DNA from: JBBCJT01 sp037190665
GTDB lineage: Bacteria; Pseudomonadota; Alphaproteobacteria; Acetobacterales; Acetobacteraceae
DNA: 29,846 bases
Assembly (NCBI GenBank): GCA_037190665.1
Contig: JBBCJT010000133.1
Location: 1-29,846 of the forward strand
Reading direction: 5' to 3'
Within the stretch, counting starts at the first letter, position 1; the number at the start of each line of letters is the position of its first letter. Below are positions 1 to 7,503 of this stretch, one piece after another. The notes below the pieces were generated by a model, which was given only the letters and a program-made list of their open reading frames with translations, was not told the origin of the DNA and did not search any database. The position numbers were made by a program, and so were the translations under genes.

Positions 1-300
1 GGGGGCACGCGCGGCATTGAGCGGCGGGGCGCTGCCCCGCACCCCGGGAGGGCTCTGCCCTCCACCCGGCAGGGGGCACGGCCCCCTGACCCGCGATTCC
101 CTCAGGAAGGCTTAAGCAGCTCGGTCGTCTGACCCTACCCCCTCGATGATTATCGTGGGGGGGGGGGTAGATGACCGATCTGCTGAAATCCTCCCTGAAG
201 GAATCGCGGGTGCAGGGGGCCGTGCCCCCTGCCGGGTGGAGGGCAGAGCCCTCCCGGGGTGCGGGGCAGCGCCCCGCCGCTCAATGCCGCGCGTGCCCCC
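1..300. repeat. About 300-bp near-perfect palindrome made of two inverted multi-hairpin repeats
   Basis: Bases 1-88 are identical to the reverse complement of 213-300. The symmetry continues inward with a few mismatches and small indels to a centre near 150, where a short stem (CGAT, loop GATT, ATCG) lies at 144-155. Each arm holds three small hairpins in a row: GGGGC-GCT-GCCCC, GGAGGGC-TCT-GCCCTCC and GGGGGC-ACG-GCCCCC. An 11-base G run lies at 157-167. The right arm includes the last codons and stop of the amidohydrolase gene. GC-rich repeats of this style are common between genes in Acetobacteraceae and related groups (general knowledge, not searched). It could be two inverted repeat copies, the end of an inverted duplication, or an assembly fold-back at a contig end. 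No gene was seen in 1-280. Confidence 0.9.
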
Positions 301-1711
301 AGATCGTCGGCGGTTCAGCCAGCATGGCGCGGAAGCCGGTGCGGTCGAGCATCACGTCGGTCTCCGCGCGGGCGGAGGCGAGGACGTCCGCGACGTCCAC
401 ATGCGGCACGGTGCGGTCGCGCATCAGCACCTTTCCGTCCACCACCACGTCCTGCACGTCCTGCCCGTTGGCGAAGCAGACGACGCGCCAGACCGGCATG
501 TCGGCGGGTGTGGCGTGCGGCGTGTCGAGCGCGACGGTGATGATGTCGGCGCGCTTGCCCGGCTCCAGGCTGCCGATGCGGTCATCGAGACCGAGCCCGC
601 GCGCGGCGTCGATGGTGATCATCTCCAGCAGCTTGCCGGGCGGCATCAGCCGCTCGTCGCGATGCTGGCGCTGGTGCAGCCGCATGCACTGGAACATGTG
701 GCGGAACATGTCCGTGGAACGGTCGGGCGCGGTGCCGTCGGAGCCGATCATCACCGTCACGCCGCGATCCAGCAGCGTCGGCACCGGACAGTAGCCGCGC
801 ACCGAGGCGATGGCGGACGGGTTGTGCACGATGCGCGTGTTCGTGGCCGCGGCGGCTTCGATGTCCGCCTCGGTCAGCTCGGTGCAGTGGCTGAAGAAGG
901 CGTCAGGGCCGAGCAGGCCGAACAGCTCGCCCGCCTGCGCGATGCTGCCGCTGCGGTGCCCGTCCTGATGGAACAGCGTGCCGTGCTTGCGGCCGAGTTC
1001 GCGGATCAGCCGGCCCTGCCGGTTCACCTCGTCGCGGTCCGCGGGATCGCCTTCGCCCTCGTGCCATGTGGGCATCAGCGTGGAGACCATCAGCCGTCCG
1101 TCGTCGCGACCGTGCCATGCCTCGATCAGCCTGCCGACGGTCTCGTACTGCTGCTCGAAGCTGACTGGATACTCGGTGCGCGCGCCGTCATTCCAGTCGG
1201 CATAGGGGCGCGGGAAGGGCGGGCGTGTCGGGCCGACGGCCATGATGTCGCGGATGCCGATCTCCCGCACGCCCTGCATGTGCGCATCGCCGTGCTTCGG
1301 ATCGTCCACGCGCTGCACCGCATCGCCGCCGCCGAGCAGCGACACGCCGGTCGTCACGCCGAACATCAGCCGCTCCAGCGCGGCGAGCCGCGCTTCCGCT
1401 TTCCAGAAGGATGGCGGCGAGGCGAGCGTGTAGATCACGCGGCACGCCTCGCTCCACGCCGTGCTGTCGCCGCCGCCCAGCGTCTTCACCAGCCCGTGCC
1501 CCGCATGCGCGTGGCCGTCGATCAGGCCGGGCAGCACCGCCCGGCCGCGTGCGTCGATGACTTCGGCTGCCGTGTGGGCCGCGGCAATCTCCGCGGACGG
1601 CCCCACCGCGACGATGGCGTTACCGGAGACCGCCACCGCGCCGTCGGCGATGACGCGGCGGGCGGGGTCCATGGTGATGACCACGCCGCCGCGGATCAGC
1701 AGATCCGCCAT
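281..1711 (-). CDS. Amidohydrolase, cytosine deaminase/chlorohydrolase-like
   Basis: A 476-residue cytosolic metal-dependent hydrolase of the amidohydrolase superfamily, in the branch with MTA/SAH deaminase, cytosine deaminase and AtzA/TrzN-type enzymes. Members hydrolyse C-N or C-halogen bonds of cyclic nitrogen compounds. The N-terminal beta segment (MADLLIRGG) leads to the metal motif DGHAH (His67, His69). Other likely ligands are His248 or His252, His275 (SHCTEL) and Asp325 (GSDGTAP); a VHNPSA motif sits at about 295-300. The start was chosen at 1711 because the family motif begins there and the ATG overlaps the upstream solute-binding protein stop (TGATG), which suggests coupled translation. 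An extra 26 codons upstream lie inside the previous gene. The last few residues are encoded by the palindromic repeat. The substrate cannot be told from sequence; a link to the compound bound by the neighbour is inferred. Confidence 0.88.
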   Translation of the reverse strand: MADLLIRGGVVITMDPARRVIADGAVAVSGNAIVAVGPSAEIAAAHTAAEVIDARGRAVLPGLIDGHAHAGHGLVKTLGGGDSTAWSEACRVIYTLASPPSFWKAEARLAALERLMFGVTTGVSLLGGGDAVQRVDDPKHGDAHMQGVREIGIRDIMAVGPTRPPFPRPYADWNDGARTEYPVSFEQQYETVGRLIEAWHGRDDGRLMVSTLMPTWHEGEGDPADRDEVNRQGRLIRELGRKHGTLFHQDGHRSGSIAQAGELFGLLGPDAFFSHCTELTEADIEAAAATNTRIVHNPSAIASVRGYCPVPTLLDRGVTVMIGSDGTAPDRSTDMFRHMFQCMRLHQRQHRDERLMPPGKLLEMITIDAARGLGLDDRIGSLEPGKRADIITVALDTPHATPADMPVWRVVCFANGQDVQDVVVDGKVLMRDRTVPHVDVADVLASARAETDVMLDRTGFRAMLAEPPTIWGHARH

Positions 1712-3282
1712 CAGTTCACCGTCACGCGCCACAGGCGCATCTGGTTGTCGGGTCCCTGTCGCAATTCGATCCCTTTCTTCGATGCCCACACGATCGGCTG
1801 CTGGTGCAGCGGCACGTGCCCGATATCCTCGCGCTCGATCGCCAGCGCCTCGCGGATCATCGCCCGCCGCTCCGTCTCGTCGCCGGCCTGCGCGATGCGC
1901 GCGATCAGCGCATCGATCTGCGGGTTGGAGTAGCGGCCGACATTCAGCCCGCCGGTGCGCTCGCCGCGCGTGTGGATCACCTCGTTCAGCGTCGAGAACG
2001 TGTCCGCGAGCGGCAGGCCCGCATGGCCGAGCATGAAGAACGACACGTCCAGCGTGTTGATGCGCCGCGACCAGACGTTCAGCGTCTCGAACTGCGGCGT
2101 GATGCGGATGCCCACGCGCGCGAGCATGCCGCTGACCGCCTGGCAGATGCGTTCGTCATACACGTAGCGGTCGTTGGGGCAGGCGAGGCCGACGCTGAAG
2201 CCGTTCGGATATCCGGCCTCCGCGAGCAGCTTCTTCGCCGCTTCCGGATCGTAGGGAAGGAGGCGCGTGTTGAGATCGTTCGGCGCGCCGTTGAGGAAGG
2301 GCGAGGCCATCATCCCCGCCGGCCAGGACTGGCCGCGCATCACGCTGCGCTGGATCGCGTTGATGTCGATCGCCTGATAGATCGCGCGGCGGACGCGGAT
2401 ATCCTTGAACGGGTTCTTCCCCTTCACGTCGGAGTAGATCAGCTCGTCGCGCGCGTGATCGAAGCCGAGATAGATCGTCCGCAGCTCCGGTCCCTGCACG
2501 ACCTGCAGGCCGGGGCTGGACTCGATGCGCGGGATGTCCTGCAGCGGCAGTTCCACCACCGCGTCGAGCTGGCCGGAGACCAGCCCCGCCGTGCGCGTCG
2601 CGGCACTGCGGATCGGCTGGTAGCTGACGCGGGTGAGGTTGTGCGCCGGCTTGTCCCACCAGCCCGCGAACGCCTCCAGCGCGGTTTCCTGATCCGGCGC
2701 GCGGGAGACCAGCCGGAACGGGCCGGTGCCGTTGGCGTGCCGCGCGGCGAAGTTCTCCTGCTGCGCCTGCAGGTTGGTCGCCACCTGCGCACCGTTCTTC
2801 TCCGCCCAGCCGCGATCGAGGATGAAGAAGTTGACGATCGCGTTCAGCAGGATCGGAAACGGCGCCTGCGTCTCGATCTCCACCGTGTACTGGTCGATCG
2901 CGCGCACGTCCTTGATCGCGTTGACGTTGCCCTTGGCGAGCGCGCCCGGCGTGTTGATGCGCTGCCAGGTGAAGAGCACGTCGTCCGCATCGAAGTCGGA
3001 GCCGTCGTGGAACTTCACGCCACGGCGCAACTGGAAGCGCCAGACGGTGGGCGAGGTGCGTTCCCACGATGTCGCGAGCGCGGGCTCGATCTCGATCTTC
3101 TCGTTCATCCGCACGAGAGATTCGTAGATGTTCGCGAGGAACGCGTTGGTGAAGGTGTTGTTGGAGGATTGCGGATCGAGCGTCAGCACATCCGCCCCGA
3201 ATGACCAGGTCAATGACTTCGCGGCAAGCGGCGTTGCCGCCAGCGCAGCGCAGGTCGCCGCAACGAGTCCCAGACGTCGCAT
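1711..3282 (-). CDS. ABC transporter substrate-binding protein, family 5 (dipeptide/oligopeptide/nickel type)
   Basis: A 523-residue periplasmic binding protein. It has a signal peptide (MRRLGLVAATCAALAATPLA, cleavage near residues 20-22), then the family-5 pattern: LTLDPQ near the N-terminus, an IYESLV segment, and the signature RRGVKFHDGSDFDADDV near residue 90. The C-terminal half (HVPLHQQPIVWA) also fits DppA/OppA-like proteins. Members capture peptides, opines or other small solutes for an ABC importer. The ATG at 3282 has a good ribosome binding site (AAGGGG, about 7 bases upstream). Its stop overlaps the start of the amidohydrolase, so the two form an operon and probably deal with one nutrient. 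No permease or ATPase gene is present in the window, so its transporter is elsewhere or beyond the left edge. Confidence 0.9.
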   Translation of the reverse strand: MRRLGLVAATCAALAATPLAAKSLTWSFGADVLTLDPQSSNNTFTNAFLANIYESLVRMNEKIEIEPALATSWERTSPTVWRFQLRRGVKFHDGSDFDADDVLFTWQRINTPGALAKGNVNAIKDVRAIDQYTVEIETQAPFPILLNAIVNFFILDRGWAEKNGAQVATNLQAQQENFAARHANGTGPFRLVSRAPDQETALEAFAGWWDKPAHNLTRVSYQPIRSAATRTAGLVSGQLDAVVELPLQDIPRIESSPGLQVVQGPELRTIYLGFDHARDELIYSDVKGKNPFKDIRVRRAIYQAIDINAIQRSVMRGQSWPAGMMASPFLNGAPNDLNTRLLPYDPEAAKKLLAEAGYPNGFSVGLACPNDRYVYDERICQAVSGMLARVGIRITPQFETLNVWSRRINTLDVSFFMLGHAGLPLADTFSTLNEVIHTRGERTGGLNVGRYSNPQIDALIARIAQAGDETERRAMIREALAIEREDIGHVPLHQQPIVWASKKGIELRQGPDNQMRLWRVTVN

Positions 3283-3360
3283 GGACCGATCCCCTTTTTG
3301 TGCCTTGCCGCGAGCCTAGGCATCCCCGCGCGCGGAGGGCAACGCTTGGGCGAGAGCTCT

Positions 3361-3496
3361 CCCTCTCCCGCCTGCGGGAGAGGGCCGGGGTGAGGGTGTT
3401 CCGCCAGCAACCACGGGGGAGGTACCGCCAGCGCGCGCGTGCCCTCACCCTCCCGCGCAAGCTCGGGCCCCTCCCTCTCCCGCAAGCGGGAGAGGG
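3361..3496. repeat. Composite intergenic hairpin repeat (CCCTCTCCCGC / GCGGGAGAGGG)
   Basis: Two perfect hairpins with 11-bp stems and 2-base loops lie at 3361-3384 (loop CT) and 3473-3496 (loop AA); both use the same stem sequence. Between them GGTGAGGG (about 3389-3396) can pair with CCCTCACC (about 3442-3449), so the whole block can fold into a larger branched structure. It fills the gap between the methyltransferase and the solute-binding protein, both on the minus strand. Such CTCTCCC/GGGAGAG elements are dispersed repeats in many proteobacteria (general knowledge). It might end or protect the 3' end of the methyltransferase transcript; there is no T-run. Confidence 0.85.
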
Positions 3497-3523
3497 GACG
3501 TGGCACGACCGATCCTGCCTCCG

Positions 3524-4393
3524 TCAGACCTCGTCGTAGGCCAGCGCCCGGCCGGACAGGATGGTCCAGCAGCGATCGGCGGCGACCGTGCCCGCCGGGC
3601 GAAGGCTGCGGACGAACTCCGCGCCGCCGCGGCCGAGGGCGGACCACAGCACCGCGTTCGCCGTGTCGCCGCCGCTGCCCGCGCCCTCGCAGGCGTAGAT
3701 CGCGGTCGGGCAGAGGAAGCGCGCATCGAAGATGCCCGGCGCGCGCCGGGTGAAGGCGAAGGCCACGCCGCGCCAGGCCACCCCCATCCGGCGGCTCGCG
3801 GTGGGATCGTGCGCGGTCAGCGGCACGACGAGCCGGCCGCCGTCGCGCAGCGCGGCGAGCCACGTCTCGGCGATGCGGCCGGCGCCGGCGCTGACATAGA
3901 TGCCGTCCAGCGGGCCCTCCATCGCCCCCGCGCCGTCGCCCGCGATCACGTCCACCTGCGGCCAGGGCTGCAGGCAGCGGCGGGCGACCGTGGCGAGATC
4001 GCCGTCGATCTCGATGGCGCGCACCCTGCCGCTGGGACCGACCATCTCCGCCAGGATGGCGCTGTAATAGCCGGTGCCCGCGCCGACATGCGCGATGGTC
4101 CAGCCGGGTTCGGGCCGCAGCCCCTCGCCGATCAGCAGTGCGTGGAAGGACGGCATGCCGTTGTTCAGTCCGCGTTCCGGCACCAGCGCGACCAGCACGT
4201 CGTCGTTGACGTACACGGGGTCGTTGCCGGGGCTGGCGACGTAGCCGCGCCCGGGCCGCACGATCTGCCACGGGCCGGGGCCGAGGAACGCCTCGCGCGG
4301 GACGGTGGCGAAGGCTTCCTCCAGCGCGTCGTTCATCACGCCGGCCGCGGCCAGCACGCGGCGCGCGTAGCCGCGGCGCAGCTCCGGGGTCAT
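3524..4393 (-). CDS. Protein-L-isoaspartate O-methyltransferase-like protein
   Basis: A 289-residue SAM-dependent methyltransferase related to PCMT, the enzyme that methylates isoaspartyl residues in aged proteins to start their repair. SAM motif I is HVGAGTGYYSAILAEM (about 102-117), followed by an acidic motif RAIEID. The region DGIYVSAGAGRI...DGGRLVVPL matches the post-I region of PCMT. The helix before motif I normally carries an ISQPY-like sequence; here it reads YVNDDVLVAL, so substrate choice may differ. The N-terminal part (RREAFLGPGPW-like pattern around 32-42) also fits the family. The start at 4393 (MTPELRRGYA) was preferred over an upstream Met at 4525, because the extra 44 residues are Cys- and Arg-rich and unlike the family. 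It may instead modify another macromolecule or small molecule. It is divergent from the AmpG-like gene. Confidence 0.8.
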   Translation of the reverse strand: MTPELRRGYARRVLAAAGVMNDALEEAFATVPREAFLGPGPWQIVRPGRGYVASPGNDPVYVNDDVLVALVPERGLNNGMPSFHALLIGEGLRPEPGWTIAHVGAGTGYYSAILAEMVGPSGRVRAIEIDGDLATVARRCLQPWPQVDVIAGDGAGAMEGPLDGIYVSAGAGRIAETWLAALRDGGRLVVPLTAHDPTASRRMGVAWRGVAFAFTRRAPGIFDARFLCPTAIYACEGAGSGGDTANAVLWSALGRGGAEFVRSLRPAGTVAADRCWTILSGRALAYDEV

Positions 4394-4569
4394 GGCACCG
4401 GCCCTCCGCCGCATTGCCACGGCGCGGCCGCATCGGCATCGTGCGCCGCACCCGAAATGCCGACACGCCAGATGAACGGGAGCATCCCAGCCAAGTCCGA
4501 AGTCATGGCCGGGAGCATGGTCCATCGGCGCGCACGGTGCGACATGAATCCCATCCCCGGCCCGCCGCG
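4394..4569. promoter_or_regulatory. Divergent intergenic region (probable promoters for both flanking genes)
   Basis: This 176-base gap separates two genes that start away from each other, so it must hold promoters in both directions. No convincing -35/-10 pair or operator could be read by eye. Nothing else was seen in it. Confidence 0.4.
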
Positions 4570-5817
4570 ATGAGCCTCGCGCGCCGCCTCGCGCTGATGG
4601 TCGCGTTCGGCTTCTTCGCCGGGCTGCCGCTGCCGCTGTCCGGCTTCACGCTGCGCCAGTGGCTGAGCGAGGGCGGCGTGTCGCTGGAGATGATCGGCGC
4701 GACCGCCTCGATCGGGCTCGCCTACACGCTGAAGTTCCTCTGGGCGCCGGTGCTGGACCGGGTGCCCGCGCCGTTCGGGCTGCACCGGTTCGGCCGCCGC
4801 CGCGGCTGGCTGCTCGCGGTGCAGCCGCTGCTCGCCGCCGCCGCCGCACTGCTCGCGCTTTCCGATCCCGTGGCCGTGCCGTGGCAGGTGGTCGGCCTCG
4901 CGGCGACAGTGGCGTTCCTGTCGGCGACGCAGGATGTCGCCGTGGATGCCTGGCGCATCGAGAGCTTTGTCCAGCGCGAGCAGGGGGCCGCGATGGCCGC
5001 CTATGTATGGGGCTATCGCGGCGCGCTGCTGATCTCCGGCGCCGGCGCGATCGCGCTCGCTGGCCCGTGGGGCTGGGACGGCGCGCTGCTGGCGATGGCG
5101 GCGCTGATGGGCTGCGCGGTGATCGCCACGCTGCTCGCACCCGAACCCGAGGTGCCGGCCGCAGCACTGGTCGGCGGCGGGCTGGAGACAGCGGTGATCG
5201 CGCCGTTCCGCGATTTCCTGCGCCGCGACGGCGCGCTGCTGATCCTCGCCTTCATCGCGCTGTACCGGCTCGGCGAGGCGACGGCGGGCGTGATGGCCGC
5301 TCCGTTCTACCGCGCGCTCGGCTTCGACCGCGCGGTGGTCGCACTCGCCAACGGGCCGATCAGCCTCGCCGCCACGCTCGCCGGCGCGGCGCTGGGCGGC
5401 GTGCTGGTGGCACGGATCGGCGTGGGGCGCGCGCTGCTCGCGACCGGGCTGGGGCAGATGCTGTCCAACCTGATGTATGTCTGGCTCGCCTATGCGCCGG
5501 GGGATCTGCGCGTGCTGTACGCGCAGGCGACGGTGGAAGCGTTCACCGACGGGCTCGCGGACGCCGCCTTCATCGCCTACCTGTCCGGCCTGACCTCGGT
5601 CGCGTTCACCGCGACGCAGTATGCGCTGCTGTCCTCGCTCGCCGCCGTGGCGCTGCGCACGGTGGGCGGGCTGTCGGGCTTCGCTGCCGCGGCACTCGGC
5701 TGGCCGACGTTCTACCTGTTCACCGTCTTCTCCGCGGTGCCGGCCATGCTGCTGATGCTGATCATGCTGCGGCGCTTTCCGCCCGAGGAACGACGGCCGG
5801 AGAAGCCTCGCCCGTAG
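4570..5817 (+). CDS. AmpG-like MFS transporter (muropeptide permease family)
   Basis: A 415-residue inner-membrane transporter of the major facilitator superfamily with about 12 hydrophobic segments. It resembles AmpG, which imports anhydromuropeptides from the periplasm for cell-wall recycling and can influence beta-lactamase induction. AmpG-like features are GLPLPLSGFTLRQWL in the first helix, LKFLWAPVLDR after helix 2 and FLSATQDVAVDAWRIE around helix 4 (ATQDxxxDAWRIE is typical of AmpG). The ATG at 4570 starts directly before the first membrane segment; an upstream in-frame start at 4414 would add 52 polar residues and is unlikely. Substrate assignment is by family only; some AmpG-like proteins in alphaproteobacteria have unknown cargo. 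Confidence 0.82.
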   Translation: MSLARRLALMVAFGFFAGLPLPLSGFTLRQWLSEGGVSLEMIGATASIGLAYTLKFLWAPVLDRVPAPFGLHRFGRRRGWLLAVQPLLAAAAALLALSDPVAVPWQVVGLAATVAFLSATQDVAVDAWRIESFVQREQGAAMAAYVWGYRGALLISGAGAIALAGPWGWDGALLAMAALMGCAVIATLLAPEPEVPAAALVGGGLETAVIAPFRDFLRRDGALLILAFIALYRLGEATAGVMAAPFYRALGFDRAVVALANGPISLAATLAGAALGGVLVARIGVGRALLATGLGQMLSNLMYVWLAYAPGDLRVLYAQATVEAFTDGLADAAFIAYLSGLTSVAFTATQYALLSSLAAVALRTVGGLSGFAAAALGWPTFYLFTVFSAVPAMLLMLIMLRRFPPEERRPEKPRP

Positions 5818-5894
5818 CGCGTATGCGGCCACCCGCCAATCAACTTGCTGCGCTGGCCAATGGCGGTTCAGCTTGTTGCGGCAAGGGAACGCAC

Positions 5895-7388
5895 ATGGCC
5901 CGGCCCGTCACGCGCTATGCGAAGAGCGGCGACGTCCACATCGCCTTCCAGGTCTTCGGCGAAGGCGCGATCCCGCTCGTCTTCGTGCCGGGCTACATCT
6001 CCAATCTCGACCTGCAATGGGAAGAACCCAGCTTCGCGCGGCTGTTCAGCCGGCTCGGCTGCTTCGCGCGGGTGGCGATGTTCGACAAGCGCGGAACGGG
6101 CCAGTCCGATCCGGTGCCGGTGGACCAGCTTCCGTCGCTGGACGTCCGCATGGACGATCTCCGCGCGGTGATGGACGCGGTCGCCTTCGAGTCCGCGGTG
6201 CTGTTCGGCGGCTCCGAAGGCGGGCCCCTGTCGATGCTGTTCGCCGCGACCTTCCCCTCGCGGGTGCGCGGGCTGATCCTCTACGGCTCCTATGCGTGCC
6301 ATCGGGATTCGGTGGTGTCGCCGGGGCCCGGGAAGACGTTCGTCGATGTCATCGAGGCCGGCTGGGGCACGGGTGTCAGCCTGCGCTACTTCGCCCCGGG
6401 AAGGCTGGGCGATCCGGCGTTCCGCGAGTTCTGGGCGCGGTTCGAGCGCATGGGCGCGTCACCCGCCGCGGCGAAGGCGCTGGCGCAGATGAACGCGCAG
6501 ATCGACGTGCGCCACGTCCTGCCCGCCATCCGGGTGCCGACCCTGGTGCTGCACCGGGAGCATGACGTCCGCATCCTGCCCGCCGCCGGGCGGTTCCTGG
6601 CCGAGCGGATCGCCGGCGCGCGGCACGTCTCGTTGCCCGGCAGCGATCACCCCATCTGGGCAGGTGACGTGGATGCCGTCGTCGACGAGATCGAGGCCTT
6701 CCTGACCGGCACACGGCCCGCGCCGGCCGCCGAGGCGGACACGGTGCTCGCCACCGTGCTGGCGCTGGAAGCCGCATCGGCCGGGCGGGACGCAGCGGTC
6801 GCGGAGGCGATCCGCGGCGCCGTCGCGCGGCATCGCGGCCAGGTGGTGCATGAGGCGCCGCCATGCTGGATCACGCTGTTCGACGGGCCGGCGCGTGCGG
6901 TGAAGGCGGGCGCCGAGGCGGTGATGGCGGTCCGCAGCCAGGGCGGCGCGCTGCGCGCCGGCGCACACCTGGGGGCGGTGCCGCCACCTCCGGCCGATGC
7001 CGCGGGTCCGACCGTTCAGGCCGCGCGGCACATCGCGGCCGCGGCGGCGGCCGGACAGGTGCTGGCCTCCGCCATGGTCCGCAATCTGGTCGCCGGGGCG
7101 AACCTGCACTTCACCCCGCGCGGCGCGGTGGCGCTGGAAGGGCTGCCCGACCCGCTGCCGCTGTTCGCGCTGGACACCGGGCCGCAGCCCGCCACGCGCG
7201 ACCTGTCGGGCCGCGAGCGGGAGGTGCTGGGACTCGTCGCGCGCGGGCTGTCGAACGCGGGGATCGCGGAGACGCTGGGGCTGTCCGAGCACACGGTGAA
7301 GCGCCACGTCGCCAACATCCTCGACAAGCTCGACCTGCCGACGCGCGCGGCAGCGGCGGCAGCGGCGGCACGCGCCGGGTTGAGCTGA
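5895..7388 (+). CDS. Alpha/beta hydrolase - degenerate cyclase-like domain - LuxR HTH fusion regulator
   Basis: A 497-residue three-part protein. Residues about 5-272 are an alpha/beta hydrolase with a full triad: Ser107 (GGSEGG), Asp224 (REHD) and His252 (SDHPIW). Residues about 282-427 resemble a class III adenylate/guanylate cyclase domain of the kind often fused to this hydrolase type (LFDGPARAV, RAGAHLGAV, AARHIA, VLASAMVRNLVAG, GLPDPLPLFAL), but both metal-binding motifs are lost: FTDIVGS is replaced by LALEAASAG and the GDG motif by APPCW. Residues about 435-497 are a LuxR/NarL-type helix-turn-helix (LSGREREVLGLVARGLSNAGIAETLGLSEHTVKRHV region). The start at 5895 has AAGGGA upstream; an in-frame ATG at 5823 is possible but adds a low-complexity leader. 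It probably senses a ligand with the front domains and controls transcription, perhaps of the methyltransferase gene that follows (inferred). Confidence 0.88.
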   Translation: MARPVTRYAKSGDVHIAFQVFGEGAIPLVFVPGYISNLDLQWEEPSFARLFSRLGCFARVAMFDKRGTGQSDPVPVDQLPSLDVRMDDLRAVMDAVAFESAVLFGGSEGGPLSMLFAATFPSRVRGLILYGSYACHRDSVVSPGPGKTFVDVIEAGWGTGVSLRYFAPGRLGDPAFREFWARFERMGASPAAAKALAQMNAQIDVRHVLPAIRVPTLVLHREHDVRILPAAGRFLAERIAGARHVSLPGSDHPIWAGDVDAVVDEIEAFLTGTRPAPAAEADTVLATVLALEAASAGRDAAVAEAIRGAVARHRGQVVHEAPPCWITLFDGPARAVKAGAEAVMAVRSQGGALRAGAHLGAVPPPPADAAGPTVQAARHIAAAAAAGQVLASAMVRNLVAGANLHFTPRGAVALEGLPDPLPLFALDTGPQPATRDLSGREREVLGLVARGLSNAGIAETLGLSEHTVKRHVANILDKLDLPTRAAAAAAAARAGLS

Positions 7389-7398
7389 GGCACCGCGC

Positions 7399-7416
7399 AT
7401 GGCCCGATCGGGCCAT
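7399..7416. promoter_or_regulatory. Perfect 18-bp palindrome, candidate operator
   Basis: ATGGCCCGATCGGGCCAT is a perfect 18-bp dyad 11 bases after the stop of the LuxR-fusion gene and about 90 bases before the methyltransferase start. A second hairpin (TCGCCCG, GG, CGGGCGA) follows at 7425-7440. Dimeric LuxR-type proteins bind dyads, so this may be an operator for the fusion regulator. It could also end the upstream transcript, though no T-run follows. Confidence 0.4.
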
Positions 7417-7503
7417 CGGCCTGCTCGCCCGGGCGGGCGAAGCGGAATGAATATGTAACGACCGACACTCCCCGCCGCACAGGGCGAAGGGAGGTTCACG
7501 AAC

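Noticed and set aside
146..1933. 595-codon open frame on the plus strand
   Set aside because: Antisense to the amidohydrolase and the solute-binding protein, both with clear family motifs; it also starts inside the palindrome loop.
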